This document shows, piece by piece, positions 1 to 8,288 of a stretch of 64,000 bases of DNA. Below the pieces are notes generated by a model, which ran no database searches, was not told the DNA's origin, and saw only the letters and a list, made by a program, of their open reading frames with translations. The stretch is taken from assembly GCA_900078375.1 (NCBI GenBank), contig FLQS01000045.1, positions 1 to 64,000 of the forward strand, written 5' to 3'. The position numbers and the translations under genes were made by a program. This DNA comes from an uncultured Mycobacterium sp. (lineage in GTDB: Bacteria > Actinomycetota > Actinomycetes > Mycobacteriales > Mycobacteriaceae). Position 1 is the stretch's first letter, and every line of letters begins with the position of its first letter.

Positions 1-243
1 GGCCCGATGGGGGTGTTCGAGTTCCCGGCGTTCGCGGCGGGCACCAAGGGGGTGGCCGAGGCCATCGTCGGCGCTACCGCCAAGGGCGCGTTCAGTGTTG
101 TCGGTGGCGGCGATTCGGCGGCCGCGGTGCGTCAGCTGGGGCTACCGGACCACGGTTTCTCGCACATTTCCACCGGCGGCGGCGCATCCCTGGAATACCT
201 TGAAGGCAAAGCCCTGCCCGGCATCGACGTGTTGAACCCCTGA
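1..243 (+). CDS. pgk: Phosphoglycerate kinase, C-terminal end (partial)
   Basis: The reading frame is open from the first base and ends at 243, so only about the last 80 residues are present. They carry the C-terminal phosphoglycerate kinase signature: a GGGDSAAAV nucleotide-binding segment followed by a HISTGGGASLEYLEGKALPG tail. The enzyme interconverts 3-phosphoglycerate and 1,3-bisphosphoglycerate, and in the Calvin cycle it works toward 1,3-bisphosphoglycerate. Its position beside aldolase and RuBisCO suggests it belongs to the autotrophy cluster; it could also be the only glycolytic copy of the genome, which the window cannot show. It converges on the aldolase gene. Confidence 0.93.
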   Translation, partial: GPMGVFEFPAFAAGTKGVAEAIVGATAKGAFSVVGGGDSAAAVRQLGLPDHGFSHISTGGGASLEYLEGKALPGIDVLNP

Positions 244-250
244 TGGGGGT

Positions 251-288
251 CCGGCCGGCCGGCGAGCATTCGCCCACCGGCCGGCCGG
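251..288. terminator. Hairpin between convergent pgk and aldolase genes
   Basis: Two perfect 12-base arms, CCGGCCGGCCGG at 251-262 and again at 277-288, are self-complementary and separated by 14 bases. They lie in the 56-base gap between the stop codons of pgk and the convergent aldolase gene. There is no T-tract, which is common for actinobacterial terminators. A bidirectional terminator role is inferred from the position. Confidence 0.55.
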
Positions 289-299
289 TCACGAGTCGG

Positions 300-1310
300 C
301 TAGGCCGACTGAAGTTCGGCCCGCAGTCGCACGGCGGCCGCGTTGGCGGCGACGTGAACGCCGAGCGCGGCCTGACCGTCGGCAACGCGAGCCTCGTCGC
401 CTGCCCAGGCGGCAAGCGCCGGTGACACCAACGCCCTGCCGAACGAGAACGTAAGCGGCCACAGCGTTTGATGGTGTTGCAGGGCTTCGAGATTGGCGGT
501 CGCACGTTCCGGCGCCTGCCCGCCCGACAGGAAGGCCACTCCTGCCAGCTCCGCCGGCCAGGCGCGCAGCACCCGTACCGTCGCTTCGGCGACTTCGGCC
601 GGGGTGGACTGTTGCGGGCAGTCATCGCCCTCGATCACCATATTCGGCTTGAGCACAATCCCCGCCAGATCGACGTTCAGGAGCGAAAGCTGTTGGCGGA
701 CCGCGGCATGCACCGTTGCGGTGACCTCCGCGCATCGCGCGATTGAGTGTGAGCCGGTCATCATTACCTCTGGTTCGACGATGGGCACCAAGCCGGCCTC
801 CTGGCACGCTGCCGCGTACCGTGCCAGTGCGTTCGCGTTGGTGCCGATCGCGCCCCAACTGGGCGTGTTGTCTCCGATGGTCAGCACGGCGCGCCACTTG
901 GCGAATGTCGCGCCGAGTTCGGCGTAGCGCGCCAACCGGGCGGGTAGGCCGTCCAGTCCCTCGGTGACGGTCTCGCCCGGCAGGCCCGGACACGGCTTCG
1001 CGCCGGTATCGACCTTGATGCCCGCGAGGATCCCCAGTTCGGTGACGGCCTGCGCAAACGGCCGCCCGTCGCCGAACGTCTGGCCCAGGGTCTCCTCGCA
1101 CAAGATGATCCCGGAAACACCATCGGCCAGTCCCGGGGTGGCGGCGAGGAGCTCGCGGTAGGCGCGCCTGTTCTCGGCGGTCGGTGCGGCGCTGACCCCT
1201 TCGAGGCGCGACGACATCGTCGAGATGCTTTCATCGGCGGCCAGAATGCCCTTGCCGGGTGCGGTCAGTCGGGCGGCGATCTGCCTGCAGTCGTTAACTA
1301 CCGTTGTCAT
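300..1310 (-). CDS. fba: Class I fructose-bisphosphate aldolase
   Basis: The 336-residue protein has the class I (Schiff-base) aldolase signatures: GKGILAADES near residues 19-28 and the active-site VLKPNMV segment, where Lys221 is the expected Schiff-base lysine. The length is normal for the family. It condenses dihydroxyacetone phosphate with glyceraldehyde 3-phosphate, or with erythrose 4-phosphate in the Calvin cycle. Most mycobacteria rely on a class II enzyme, so a class I copy next to RuBisCO is likely dedicated to carbon fixation (inference). The ATG at 1310 follows a good AAAGGATG ribosome site. It is divergent from cbbL and shares its upstream region. Confidence 0.92.
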   Translation of the reverse strand: MTTVVNDCRQIAARLTAPGKGILAADESISTMSSRLEGVSAAPTAENRRAYRELLAATPGLADGVSGIILCEETLGQTFGDGRPFAQAVTELGILAGIKVDTGAKPCPGLPGETVTEGLDGLPARLARYAELGATFAKWRAVLTIGDNTPSWGAIGTNANALARYAAACQEAGLVPIVEPEVMMTGSHSIARCAEVTATVHAAVRQQLSLLNVDLAGIVLKPNMVIEGDDCPQQSTPAEVAEATVRVLRAWPAELAGVAFLSGGQAPERATANLEALQHHQTLWPLTFSFGRALVSPALAAWAGDEARVADGQAALGVHVAANAAAVRLRAELQSA

Positions 1311-1497
1311 CCGTCATCCTTTACTCGATAGGCCCTGGTGGCGGCTCATGCGGACACGATAAGAGCGCACTGAAGGCGGACGCCTCACCCTGTTGGTGGA
1401 GCGGACGGGGGTGACCTCAATCATGAAGTGTTTAATTCATCATTGGGACATAAATCTTGATAGACAGCTTCAGTGATTGGGTGGCAGCATTCGACCC
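1311..1497. promoter_or_regulatory. Divergent fba / cbbL promoter region
   Basis: This 187-base gap separates two divergent Calvin-cycle genes and must hold both promoters. It contains an inverted repeat at 1423-1440 (ATGAA, 8 bases, TTCAT) in an AT-rich stretch unusual for this genome. LysR-type CbbR proteins bind interrupted palindromes upstream of cbb operons, so this is the best visible candidate operator. The same 11-mer ATGAAGTGTTT recurs at 6443 in the araC/hucM gap. Confidence 0.5.
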
Positions 1498-2928
1498 ATG
1501 ACAGATAGGTGGAACGCGGGAGTCATTCCCTACGCAGAGATGGGCTACTGGCAGCCGGACTACGTCCCGAAGGACACCGACGTGCTGTGCGCCTTCCGCA
1601 TAACACCCCAGGAGGGTGTTCCGCCCGAGGAGGCAGGCGCCGCGGTCGCCGGCGAATCCAGCACCGCGACATGGACGGTGGTGTGGACCGACCGACTCAC
1701 GACATTCGAGCACTACCAGGCGAAGTGTTACAGCGTCGAAGCCGTCCCCAACACCCCCGGGCAATGGATTGCGCTGATCGCCTACGACATCGACCTGTTC
1801 GAAGAGGGGTCGATCGCCAACCTCACCAGCTCGATCATCGGCAATGTGTTCGGGTTCAAGCCGCTCAAGGCGTTGCGCCTGGAGGACATACGCATCCCGA
1901 CGCACTACGTGAAGACCTTCCAAGGTCCCGCGCACGGGATCGTGATGGAGCGCGAGCACCTGAGCAAGTTCGGCCGTCCGCTGCTGGGCGCCACCACCAA
2001 GCCCAAGCTCGGCCTGTCGGCGCGCAACTACGGTCGCGTCGTCTACGAGGCGCTACGCGGTGGGCTGGACTTCACCAAGGACGACGAAAACACCTGCTCC
2101 CAGCCGTTCATGCGGTGGCGGGACCGGTTTCTGTTCTGCATGGAGGCGGTCAACCGGGCGCAGGCCGCCACCGGTGAGATCAAGGGGCACTACCTCAACA
2201 TCACCGCAGGGACGATGGAGGAGATGTACGAGCGCGCCGAGTTCGCCAACGAGCTCGGGTCGGCGGTCGTGATGATCGACCTGACGATCGGCTACACCGC
2301 GATCCAGTCGATGGCGAAATGGTCCCGCGCCAACGGAGTGCTCCTGCATCTGCACCGCGCCGGCCACGGCACCTATACCCGGCAGAAGGCGCATGGCATC
2401 AGCTTCCGGGTGATCGCCAAGTGGATGCGGCTGGCCGGGGTCGACCACATCCACGCCGGCACGGTGGTCGGCAAGCTCGAGGGCGACCCCAACACCACCG
2501 CGGGGTTCTACGACACGCTGCGGCTCGACAAGATCGCCGCCGATCCGGTCAAAGGGCTGTACTTCGATCAGGAGTGGGCATCGATGCCGGGTGTCATGCC
2601 GGTCGCGTCCGGCGGTATCCACGCCGGCCAGATGCACCAGCTGCTCCACTACCTCGGCGACGACGTCATCCTGCAGTTCGGCGGCGGCACCATCGGTCAC
2701 CCGATGGGTATCGCCGCGGGTGCCGAGGCCAACCGGGTCGCGTTGGAAGCAATGATCAAGGCGCGCAACGAAGGTCGGGATTACTACAAGGAAGGTCCGG
2801 AGATCCTGAAGAAGGCCGCCTCGCGCAACAGGGCGCTCGATACCGCCCTGGCCACCTGGGGCGACATCAGCTTCAACTACGAATCCACCGACACCCCCGA
2901 CGTCGTCGCAACGCCGACGACCGCCTGA
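1498..2928 (+). CDS. cbbL: RuBisCO large subunit, form I red-type
   Basis: This is the large subunit of ribulose-1,5-bisphosphate carboxylase/oxygenase (476 residues), which fixes CO2 onto ribulose bisphosphate. Active-site landmarks are intact: TTKPKLGLS, the carbamylated lysine in GGLDFTKDDEN (about Lys194), and the loop 6 segment HAGTVVGKLEGD (lysine about 326). The C-terminal tail (FNYESTDTPDVV) resembles the extended tail that CbbX pulls on in red-type enzymes, and cbbX is two genes downstream. Mycobacterial RuBisCOs of this kind have been called form IE; calling this one IE needs a tree. The ATG at 1498 is preferred over a TTG at 1477, which would add seven residues unlike the family. 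Confidence 0.96.
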   Translation: MTDRWNAGVIPYAEMGYWQPDYVPKDTDVLCAFRITPQEGVPPEEAGAAVAGESSTATWTVVWTDRLTTFEHYQAKCYSVEAVPNTPGQWIALIAYDIDLFEEGSIANLTSSIIGNVFGFKPLKALRLEDIRIPTHYVKTFQGPAHGIVMEREHLSKFGRPLLGATTKPKLGLSARNYGRVVYEALRGGLDFTKDDENTCSQPFMRWRDRFLFCMEAVNRAQAATGEIKGHYLNITAGTMEEMYERAEFANELGSAVVMIDLTIGYTAIQSMAKWSRANGVLLHLHRAGHGTYTRQKAHGISFRVIAKWMRLAGVDHIHAGTVVGKLEGDPNTTAGFYDTLRLDKIAADPVKGLYFDQEWASMPGVMPVASGGIHAGQMHQLLHYLGDDVILQFGGGTIGHPMGIAAGAEANRVALEAMIKARNEGRDYYKEGPEILKKAASRNRALDTALATWGDISFNYESTDTPDVVATPTTA

Positions 2929-2951
2929 ACCACCGGAAAGAGAGCTCACCG

Positions 2952-3383
2952 ATGCGAATCACCCAGGGCGCCTTCTCGTATCTTCCCGACTTCACCGACG
3001 AGGAGATCACCGCTCAGATCAACTACGCGCTGAACAACGAGTGGCCGCTGTCGGTGGAATTCACCGACGACCCCCATCCACGCAACATCTACTGGGACAT
3101 GTGGGGCCTGCCGATGTTCGACCTCAAGGACGCCGCCGGCGTGCTGCTCGAGGTGAACGCCTGCCGGGCCGCCAATCCGAACCACTACATCCGGCTCAAC
3201 GCCTACGACTCGAGCCTGGGTCGGCAGACGACCGCGTTGTCGTTCATCGTCAACCGTCCGGCCGAAGAGCCGGGCTTCCGGCTCGACCGCGCCGAGAAAC
3301 CGGGCCGGACGATTGGCTACACGACCCACTCTTACGCCACCGAGCGGCCCGAGGGGGACCGGTACCAACGGGCGAATCCATGA
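2952..3383 (+). CDS. cbbS: RuBisCO small subunit
   Basis: This 143-residue protein starts MRITQGAFSYLPDFTDEEI, the usual start of red-type small subunits, and has the conserved PRNIYWDMWGLPMFD core. The long C-terminus (IGYTTHSYATERPEGDRY) matches the beta-hairpin extension of red-type small subunits. Eight copies are expected to join eight CbbL subunits in an L8S8 hexadecamer. It lies 23 bases after cbbL with an AAAGAG ribosome site, so the two genes are certainly co-transcribed. Confidence 0.95.
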   Translation: MRITQGAFSYLPDFTDEEITAQINYALNNEWPLSVEFTDDPHPRNIYWDMWGLPMFDLKDAAGVLLEVNACRAANPNHYIRLNAYDSSLGRQTTALSFIVNRPAEEPGFRLDRAEKPGRTIGYTTHSYATERPEGDRYQRANP

Positions 3384-3396
3384 CGTCGGAAACGCA

Positions 3397-4404
3397 ATGA
3401 CTATCGGAAATGCCGAGACCCCGCGCAGTCCGTTCGGGTCCCGGCCTCGTCCGGCCGGTCCAGAAATGTGTCGGCCGGACGAGTCCGATGATGTCGAAGT
3501 GCTATCGCCCGACGCGGTGGTCGACCTGACCTCGCTGCGCCGTGAATCCGGCACCGATGACGTGCTGCGCGCGCTCGATTCCGAGCTCGTCGGACTGGAG
3601 CCGGTCAAGACCCGCATCGCCGAGATCGCGGCGTTGCTGGTCGTGGATAGGATGCGGGCCCGCTTCGGGGTGACGGCGCCACAACCCACACTGCACATGT
3701 CGTTCACCGGCAACCCCGGCACCGGCAAGACAACGGTGGCCATGCGTATGGCCGAACTGCTGCACCGGCTTGGCTACCTTCGGCGTGGCCACCTGGTCAG
3801 CGTCACCCGCGACGATCTGGTCGGGGAGTACGTCGGGCACACCGCGCCCAAGACCAAGGACGTGATCAAGCGGGCGATGGGCGGCGTGCTGTTCATCGAT
3901 GAGGCCTATTACCTCTACAAGGTGGAGAACGATCGGGACTATGGGTCCGAGGCGATCGAGATTCTGCTGCAGGTCATGGAGAACAACCGCGACGACCTGG
4001 TGGTGATCCTCGCGGGCTACGCCGACAAGATGGATCAGTTCTTCTCGGCGAATCCTGGGATGCAGAGCCGAATCGCCCACCACATCACCTTTCCGGACTA
4101 CACCGTCGACGAACTCGAGGACATCGCGGTGCTGATGACCGACGGGTTGGGCTACACGTTCTCCGACGACGCCCGGGAGGTGCTGCGCCGCTACCTGAAG
4201 CTGCGGATCGATCAGCCATGGTTCGCGAATGCGCGCAGCGTCCGCAACGCACTCGAGCGGGCGCGGTTGCGTCACGCGCGGCGACTGCTGGCCACCGCGG
4301 GCAGCGTAGACCTGTCCGCCCTCACCACCATTGAATCCGCGGATCTGCTGGCAAGTCGCGTGTTCACGGCGACCGGAGAAGCCTCGACGGGGCAGACTGC
4401 ATGA
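3397..4404 (+). CDS. cbbX: RuBisCO activase CbbX (AAA+ ATPase)
   Basis: This is an AAA+ protein of 335 residues with Walker A FTGNPGTGKTT (residues about 103-113) and Walker B VLFIDEAYYL (Asp168-Glu169). CbbX forms a hexameric ring that removes inhibitory sugar phosphates from red-type RuBisCO by tugging on the CbbL C-terminal tail. The first 50 residues are variable and unlike the core. The ATG at 3397 sits 13 bases after the cbbS stop and is preferred over an upstream frame extension that overlaps cbbS. The gene order cbbL-cbbS-cbbX is the classic red-type operon. Confidence 0.94.
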   Translation: MTIGNAETPRSPFGSRPRPAGPEMCRPDESDDVEVLSPDAVVDLTSLRRESGTDDVLRALDSELVGLEPVKTRIAEIAALLVVDRMRARFGVTAPQPTLHMSFTGNPGTGKTTVAMRMAELLHRLGYLRRGHLVSVTRDDLVGEYVGHTAPKTKDVIKRAMGGVLFIDEAYYLYKVENDRDYGSEAIEILLQVMENNRDDLVVILAGYADKMDQFFSANPGMQSRIAHHITFPDYTVDELEDIAVLMTDGLGYTFSDDAREVLRRYLKLRIDQPWFANARSVRNALERARLRHARRLLATAGSVDLSALTTIESADLLASRVFTATGEASTGQTA

Positions 4405-4429
4405 GCGACTCCCGTGGAATTGAGGCGAG

Positions 4430-5335
4430 ATGACGACCAATGCGCGACTGCGCGCCCTCGTCGAGTTGGCTGACGCCGGGTCGGTGCGCGGTGCCGCCGA
4501 ACGACTGGTGGTGACGGAGTCCGCGATCTCCTCGGCCGTCCGGGCGCTCAGTAACGACATCGGCATCGTGCTGGTCGATCGGCACGGGCGCGGCGTCCGG
4601 CTGACACCGGCGGGCCTTCGATACGTCGAGTACGCGCGCCGAATCCTGGGTCTGCACGACGAGGCGGTGCTGGCGGCTCGGGGTGAGGCCGATTCCGAGA
4701 ACGGCTCGGTTCGCCTCGCAGCAGTCACCTCGGCGGGCGAACTGCTGATCCCCGCGGCGCTGGCATCGTTTCGCGCCGAGCACCCCGGCGTGGTACTGCA
4801 CCTGGAGGTCGCCGCCCGCAATGAAATCTGGCCGATGCTCTCGCGCCACGAAGTCGACCTCGTGGTGGCCGGACGTCCGCCCGACGACCTCCGCGGAGAG
4901 CTGCGGGTACGCGCCGTCAGTCCGAACAACCTCATCATGGTGGGTCGGTCTGACTTGCTACAGAATTTCGTGCCTGCGACCGCTACCTGGCTGCTCCGGG
5001 AGCCCGGCTCAGGCACCCGGTCGACGATGACGGCCCTGCTTGCCGAACTCGGCATCGCCCCACCGCAGATGGTGCTCGGATCCCACGGTGCTGTCGTATC
5101 CGCGGCAGTGGCGCGGCTCGGGATCACGCTGGTGTCTCGGCAGGCGGTCCATCGGGAGTTGCAAGCAGGCACGCTGGTGGAGCTGCCGGTGCCGGGTACG
5201 CCGTTGAACCGGCCATGGCACGTGGTCAGTCAGGCGACCCCGACGATGTCGACCGAACTGCTGATCGCGCACCTGCTGTCACATCCCGAGCTGGGGTGGC
5301 GTGACGTCACCGGCGTGCGACGCCGCGCGTCCTGA
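4430..5335 (+). CDS. cbbR: LysR-type regulator, probable CbbR
   Basis: This 301-residue LysR-family protein has an N-terminal winged helix (residues about 1-60, with the typical GSVRGAAERLVVTESAISSA segment) and a C-terminal substrate-binding-like sensor domain. CbbR proteins activate Calvin-cycle operons in response to metabolites such as NADPH or ribulose bisphosphate. Here the gene lies in the same direction at the end of the cbb operon, 25 bases after cbbX, whereas in proteobacteria cbbR is usually divergent from cbbL. Autoregulation through the operon promoter is therefore possible. The functional name rests on family and position. Confidence 0.82.
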   Translation: MTTNARLRALVELADAGSVRGAAERLVVTESAISSAVRALSNDIGIVLVDRHGRGVRLTPAGLRYVEYARRILGLHDEAVLAARGEADSENGSVRLAAVTSAGELLIPAALASFRAEHPGVVLHLEVAARNEIWPMLSRHEVDLVVAGRPPDDLRGELRVRAVSPNNLIMVGRSDLLQNFVPATATWLLREPGSGTRSTMTALLAELGIAPPQMVLGSHGAVVSAAVARLGITLVSRQAVHRELQAGTLVELPVPGTPLNRPWHVVSQATPTMSTELLIAHLLSHPELGWRDVTGVRRRAS

Positions 5336-5340
5336 AACCC

Positions 5341-6405
5341 TTAGTGCCGCAGGGTTTCCGACGGAGCCTCACCCCAGCGTTTGCGGTATTCGACGGCGAA
5401 GCTGCCCAGGTGGTGGAAACCCCAGCGCTCGGCCACCGACGTCACCGTCACACCGTCGCTTGGCACGGCGTCGCTGAGCTCCTCGTGTACCCGCTCCAGT
5501 CGACGCTCCCGCACGAAGGTCATCGGCGCCATGCCGAGTTCCTCCCGGAAACCCTGTTGTATCGACCGGACACTCATGTGGACGGCCCTGGCCACTGCAT
5601 CCATGGTGATCCGCTCGGCCAGGTGGTCGTCGACATAGTTCATCGCCTCCTGCACCACCGCGCGGCGCTGGTCCGGCAGAGGCGGTTGCAGGAACTCGTC
5701 GTGGTAGTTCGAGGGCTGCAACTGCAGCAGGCTGCTCATCAACAGTTCCTCCACCGCGCCGATGCCCTGTCCGCGCTGTATCAGCGAGCCGGGATGGAAG
5801 ACCTCGGTGTGGATCAATTGGACCGCCGTATGCCACCGCATCGCGGCGTCCGTCGCGAGGTCGAACTCGGGTTCGAATTCCAGCGGTCGCGACAGGCTGC
5901 GGCCTAGCAGCCGGGTGAGGTGCGCGACCATCGGACGCGCTTCGATCCGGATGAGCAGCTGTGGCGAGTCGTGGTCGAACGCGATCTGCAACGGCACCCC
6001 GGGACTGGTGACCAGTGCGTGGATGGTGTTGGCCTCGAATGTGCGGCCACCGTGGTCGACCATCGCGCGGCCGTTCATCGGCATGTGCACAGCGAAGTAC
6101 TGGCCGAGGACGGGAATGTCAATGGTGGCGGCGACATGCACGTCGAGGTACAGCATGCTGACATTGCGCAGCCGCACCCCGTGCATGGTCGCGGCGAAGC
6201 CGTTGCGGTGCTCGGCCTGCACGTCCAATCTCAGCGGCGCCAGCGCCTGGCCTATCAGCCTGGACGCCTCGGCAATGTCCTCGGTGTAGAAGATCTCGTT
6301 GTTCGCCAGTGCCGGCGGCACTCCTCGCGACCGGACCTTGCGCTCAACGGGGTTGCTGGTCCGCCGGATGTCGATATAGCCGAGGCGAGTCAGTCTGGAC
6401 GACAC
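5341..6405 (-). CDS. AraC-family transcriptional regulator
   Basis: The 354-residue protein has an N-terminal AraC ligand-binding-like domain (about residues 35-210) and a C-terminal pair of helix-turn-helix motifs (about 245-350, including ITMDAVARAVHMSVRSIQQGFREELG). It is read from a GTG at 6405 and converges tightly on cbbR, with five bases between the stop codons. Its promoter faces that of the hydrogenase operon, so it may regulate huc, itself, or the cbb genes; no ligand can be named from the sequence. AraC regulators of this architecture are common beside mycobacterial catabolic operons. Confidence 0.85.
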   Translation of the reverse strand: MSSRLTRLGYIDIRRTSNPVERKVRSRGVPPALANNEIFYTEDIAEASRLIGQALAPLRLDVQAEHRNGFAATMHGVRLRNVSMLYLDVHVAATIDIPVLGQYFAVHMPMNGRAMVDHGGRTFEANTIHALVTSPGVPLQIAFDHDSPQLLIRIEARPMVAHLTRLLGRSLSRPLEFEPEFDLATDAAMRWHTAVQLIHTEVFHPGSLIQRGQGIGAVEELLMSSLLQLQPSNYHDEFLQPPLPDQRRAVVQEAMNYVDDHLAERITMDAVARAVHMSVRSIQQGFREELGMAPMTFVRERRLERVHEELSDAVPSDGVTVTSVAERWGFHHLGSFAVEYRKRWGEAPSETLRH

Positions 6406-6628
6406 GTGGACCCAATCCCGGTGCAGCTGCAGCGAGGCAAAGATGAAGTGTTTGTTAAATTATCGGCGCCGATCACGCAACCCTCCCAGACTGTGCCCGC
6501 GCACCAGCGCGCTCATGTCTGCGTAATTCTGACAGCCACTGCGCGAATGCGATAGGCATGCAGCTCACATCCGACTAACTTATGTGATGGAAGCCACACC
6601 GGCTTCGGGATCCCAGAGGAGGCTCTGC
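6406..6628. promoter_or_regulatory. Divergent araC / huc operon promoter region
   Basis: This 223-base gap holds the promoters of the AraC regulator and the hydrogenase operon. It contains ATGAAGTGTTT at 6443-6453, the same 11-mer as in the cbbL promoter region; an exact 12-base palindrome ATCGGCGCCGAT at 6462-6473; and an inverted pair TCACAT (6565-6570) / ATGTGA (6582-6587). The last is in the opposite orientation to a CRP site (TGTGA then TCACA), so it is not a standard CRP box. Confidence 0.5.
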
Positions 6629-7177
6629 ATGACGGCAAACGGTCAGGTGATGGCTATCTCGCCGGCTGATGCACTCCGTGACCGGCTCGACGATCCCCGA
6701 GTGGCGGAATCGTTGAACGATCTGCTCGATCATGCCGATTTGCTGGCCATCATCGTCACCAGCCTGGACGGTTTGCTCCGGCGTGGCGATGAGATCGGTG
6801 ATTCGCTGGCTTCCGCGGTCGGCGAATTCAAGGGGTCCGCGCTCGCCGCGTCGATCCCCGGCGCCGATTCACTGAGGAGTGTTGATTTTCAGGCACTGGC
6901 CGGCAGCCTGGCGTCGTTGTCCGGATCGCTGGTCAGTGCCACCCCGGCGCTGAACACGCTGCTGACATCGCGGCTGACCGACCCGCAGGCGGCCGAGGTG
7001 CTCGCCCTGCTGGGGCAGGCGCTCGTCGAGGGCAAGGCCGCCGCCGAGGCCGATCCAGGCGGTCCCAAAGGCTTGTTCGGCCTGTGGCGGGTGACCAAGG
7101 ACAAGGACATCACCCGCGGCCTCGGATTCATCATTCAGGTGGCCCGCGCATTTGGGCGCCGGCTCGACCACGAATGA
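6629..7177 (+). CDS. hucM: Huc hydrogenase accessory/stalk subunit
   Basis: This is a mostly helical 182-residue protein directly upstream of hucS. In Mycobacterium smegmatis the gene at this place encodes HucM, the scaffold subunit that forms the hydrophobic stalk through which menaquinone reaches the hydrogenase. Residues about 15-55 and 95-145 are leucine-rich helices without a clear signal peptide or transmembrane span. The ATG at 6629 is chosen because it has an excellent AGAGGAGG ribosome site six bases upstream; a GTG/ATG at 6584/6587 has none. The assignment is by position and general character. Confidence 0.78.
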   Translation: MTANGQVMAISPADALRDRLDDPRVAESLNDLLDHADLLAIIVTSLDGLLRRGDEIGDSLASAVGEFKGSALAASIPGADSLRSVDFQALAGSLASLSGSLVSATPALNTLLTSRLTDPQAAEVLALLGQALVEGKAAAEADPGGPKGLFGLWRVTKDKDITRGLGFIIQVARAFGRRLDHE

Positions 7178-7257
7178 CATCGAACTAATTACTTAGAGGG
7201 TTTCCAGCCCGAAACCCCAAAGTCGGCGACCCCGGTCGCCTTAGAGATGGAGTTTTG

Positions 7258-8229
7258 ATGGCTTCTGTTCTGTGGTTCCAGGGAGGGGCATGCAGTGGAA
7301 ATACCATGTCGTTTCTCAACGCCGAGGAACCAAATGTCGTCGATTTGATCGTTGATTTCGGACTCGATCTCTTATGGCATCCGTCGTTGGGTCTGGAGCT
7401 CGGAAAAAATGCCCAGAAAGTGTTCTGGGATTGCGCGAACGGCGATCGCCCCCTCGACATCTTTGTATTCGAGGGCAGCGTCATCGAGGCACCCAACGGG
7501 ACCGGACGCATGGACATGTTCGCCGATCGCGCCATGAAGGACTGGGTGATCGACCTCGCTGGCGCGGCGCAGATCGTCGTCGCGATCGGGGACTGCGCGT
7601 GCTGGGGCGGTATTCCGGCGATGGCGCCCAATCCGTCGGCCTCGACCGGTCTGCAGTTCCACAAGCGGGACAAGGGCGGCTTCCTCGGGCCGGACTTCCG
7701 CTCCAAGATGGGCCTGCCCGTGATCAACATCCCGGGGTGCCCGGCCCACCCGGACTGGATCACGCAGATCCTCGTCGCGCTGGCCACCGGACGGGCCGGC
7801 GACATCACGCTCGACGAGCTGCACCGGCCCGAGACATTCTTCAAGACCTTCACCCAGACCGGCTGCACCCGGGTGCAGTTCTTTGAGTACAAGCAGTCCA
7901 CGCTCTCGTTCGGGGAGGGCACCCGGACCGGCTGCCTGTTCTACGAGTTCGGCTGCCGTGGGCCGATGACCCACTCGCCGTGCAACCGGATTCTATGGAA
8001 CCGACAGTCGTCGAAGACCCGCGCCGGGATGCCCTGTCTGGGCTGCACCGAGCCGGAGTTCCCGCACTTCGACCTGATGCCCGGCACGGTGTTCAAGACG
8101 CAGAAGGTCAGCGGGATGATTCCCAAGGAGGTCCCGGAGGGTTCGGATCACCTGACCTACATGGCTCACGCTGCCGCTGCCCGCATTGCGGCACCGCAGT
8201 GGTCGAAGGAAGACATGTTCGTGGTCTAG
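7258..8229 (+). CDS. hucS: [NiFe] hydrogenase small subunit, Huc (group 2a)
   Basis: This 323-residue iron-sulfur subunit of the uptake hydrogenase lacks a Tat signal peptide (it starts MASVLWFQGGACSGNT), as expected for cytoplasmic group 2a enzymes. Cluster-binding segments are visible: GDCACWGG, PGCPAHPDW, FGCRGPMTHSPC and MPCLGC. At the first site the usual CxxC is CSGN (Cys12, Asn15), so one proximal-cluster ligand is replaced by Asn. This fits the published M. smegmatis Huc structure, in which all three clusters are [3Fe-4S]. Electrons pass from the active site in HucL toward quinone. The ATG at 7258 follows GGAG; a TTG one codon upstream is less likely. Confidence 0.95.
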   Translation: MASVLWFQGGACSGNTMSFLNAEEPNVVDLIVDFGLDLLWHPSLGLELGKNAQKVFWDCANGDRPLDIFVFEGSVIEAPNGTGRMDMFADRAMKDWVIDLAGAAQIVVAIGDCACWGGIPAMAPNPSASTGLQFHKRDKGGFLGPDFRSKMGLPVINIPGCPAHPDWITQILVALATGRAGDITLDELHRPETFFKTFTQTGCTRVQFFEYKQSTLSFGEGTRTGCLFYEFGCRGPMTHSPCNRILWNRQSSKTRAGMPCLGCTEPEFPHFDLMPGTVFKTQKVSGMIPKEVPEGSDHLTYMAHAAAARIAAPQWSKEDMFVV

Positions 8230-8288
8230 CAGTGGCCAAACATCGCGCACCCAAATCATCAGCCCCTGGTGTTCTGAAAGGACCCGCA

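Noticed and set aside
2053..2949. Long minus-strand frame opposite cbbL
   Set aside because: cbbL is certain on the plus strand; the reverse frame has no recognisable protein features and arises from high GC.
6565..6587. Possible CRP/FNR site before hucM
   Set aside because: The half-sites are in the wrong order (TCACAT then ATGTGA), so it does not fit TGTGA-N6-TCACA.
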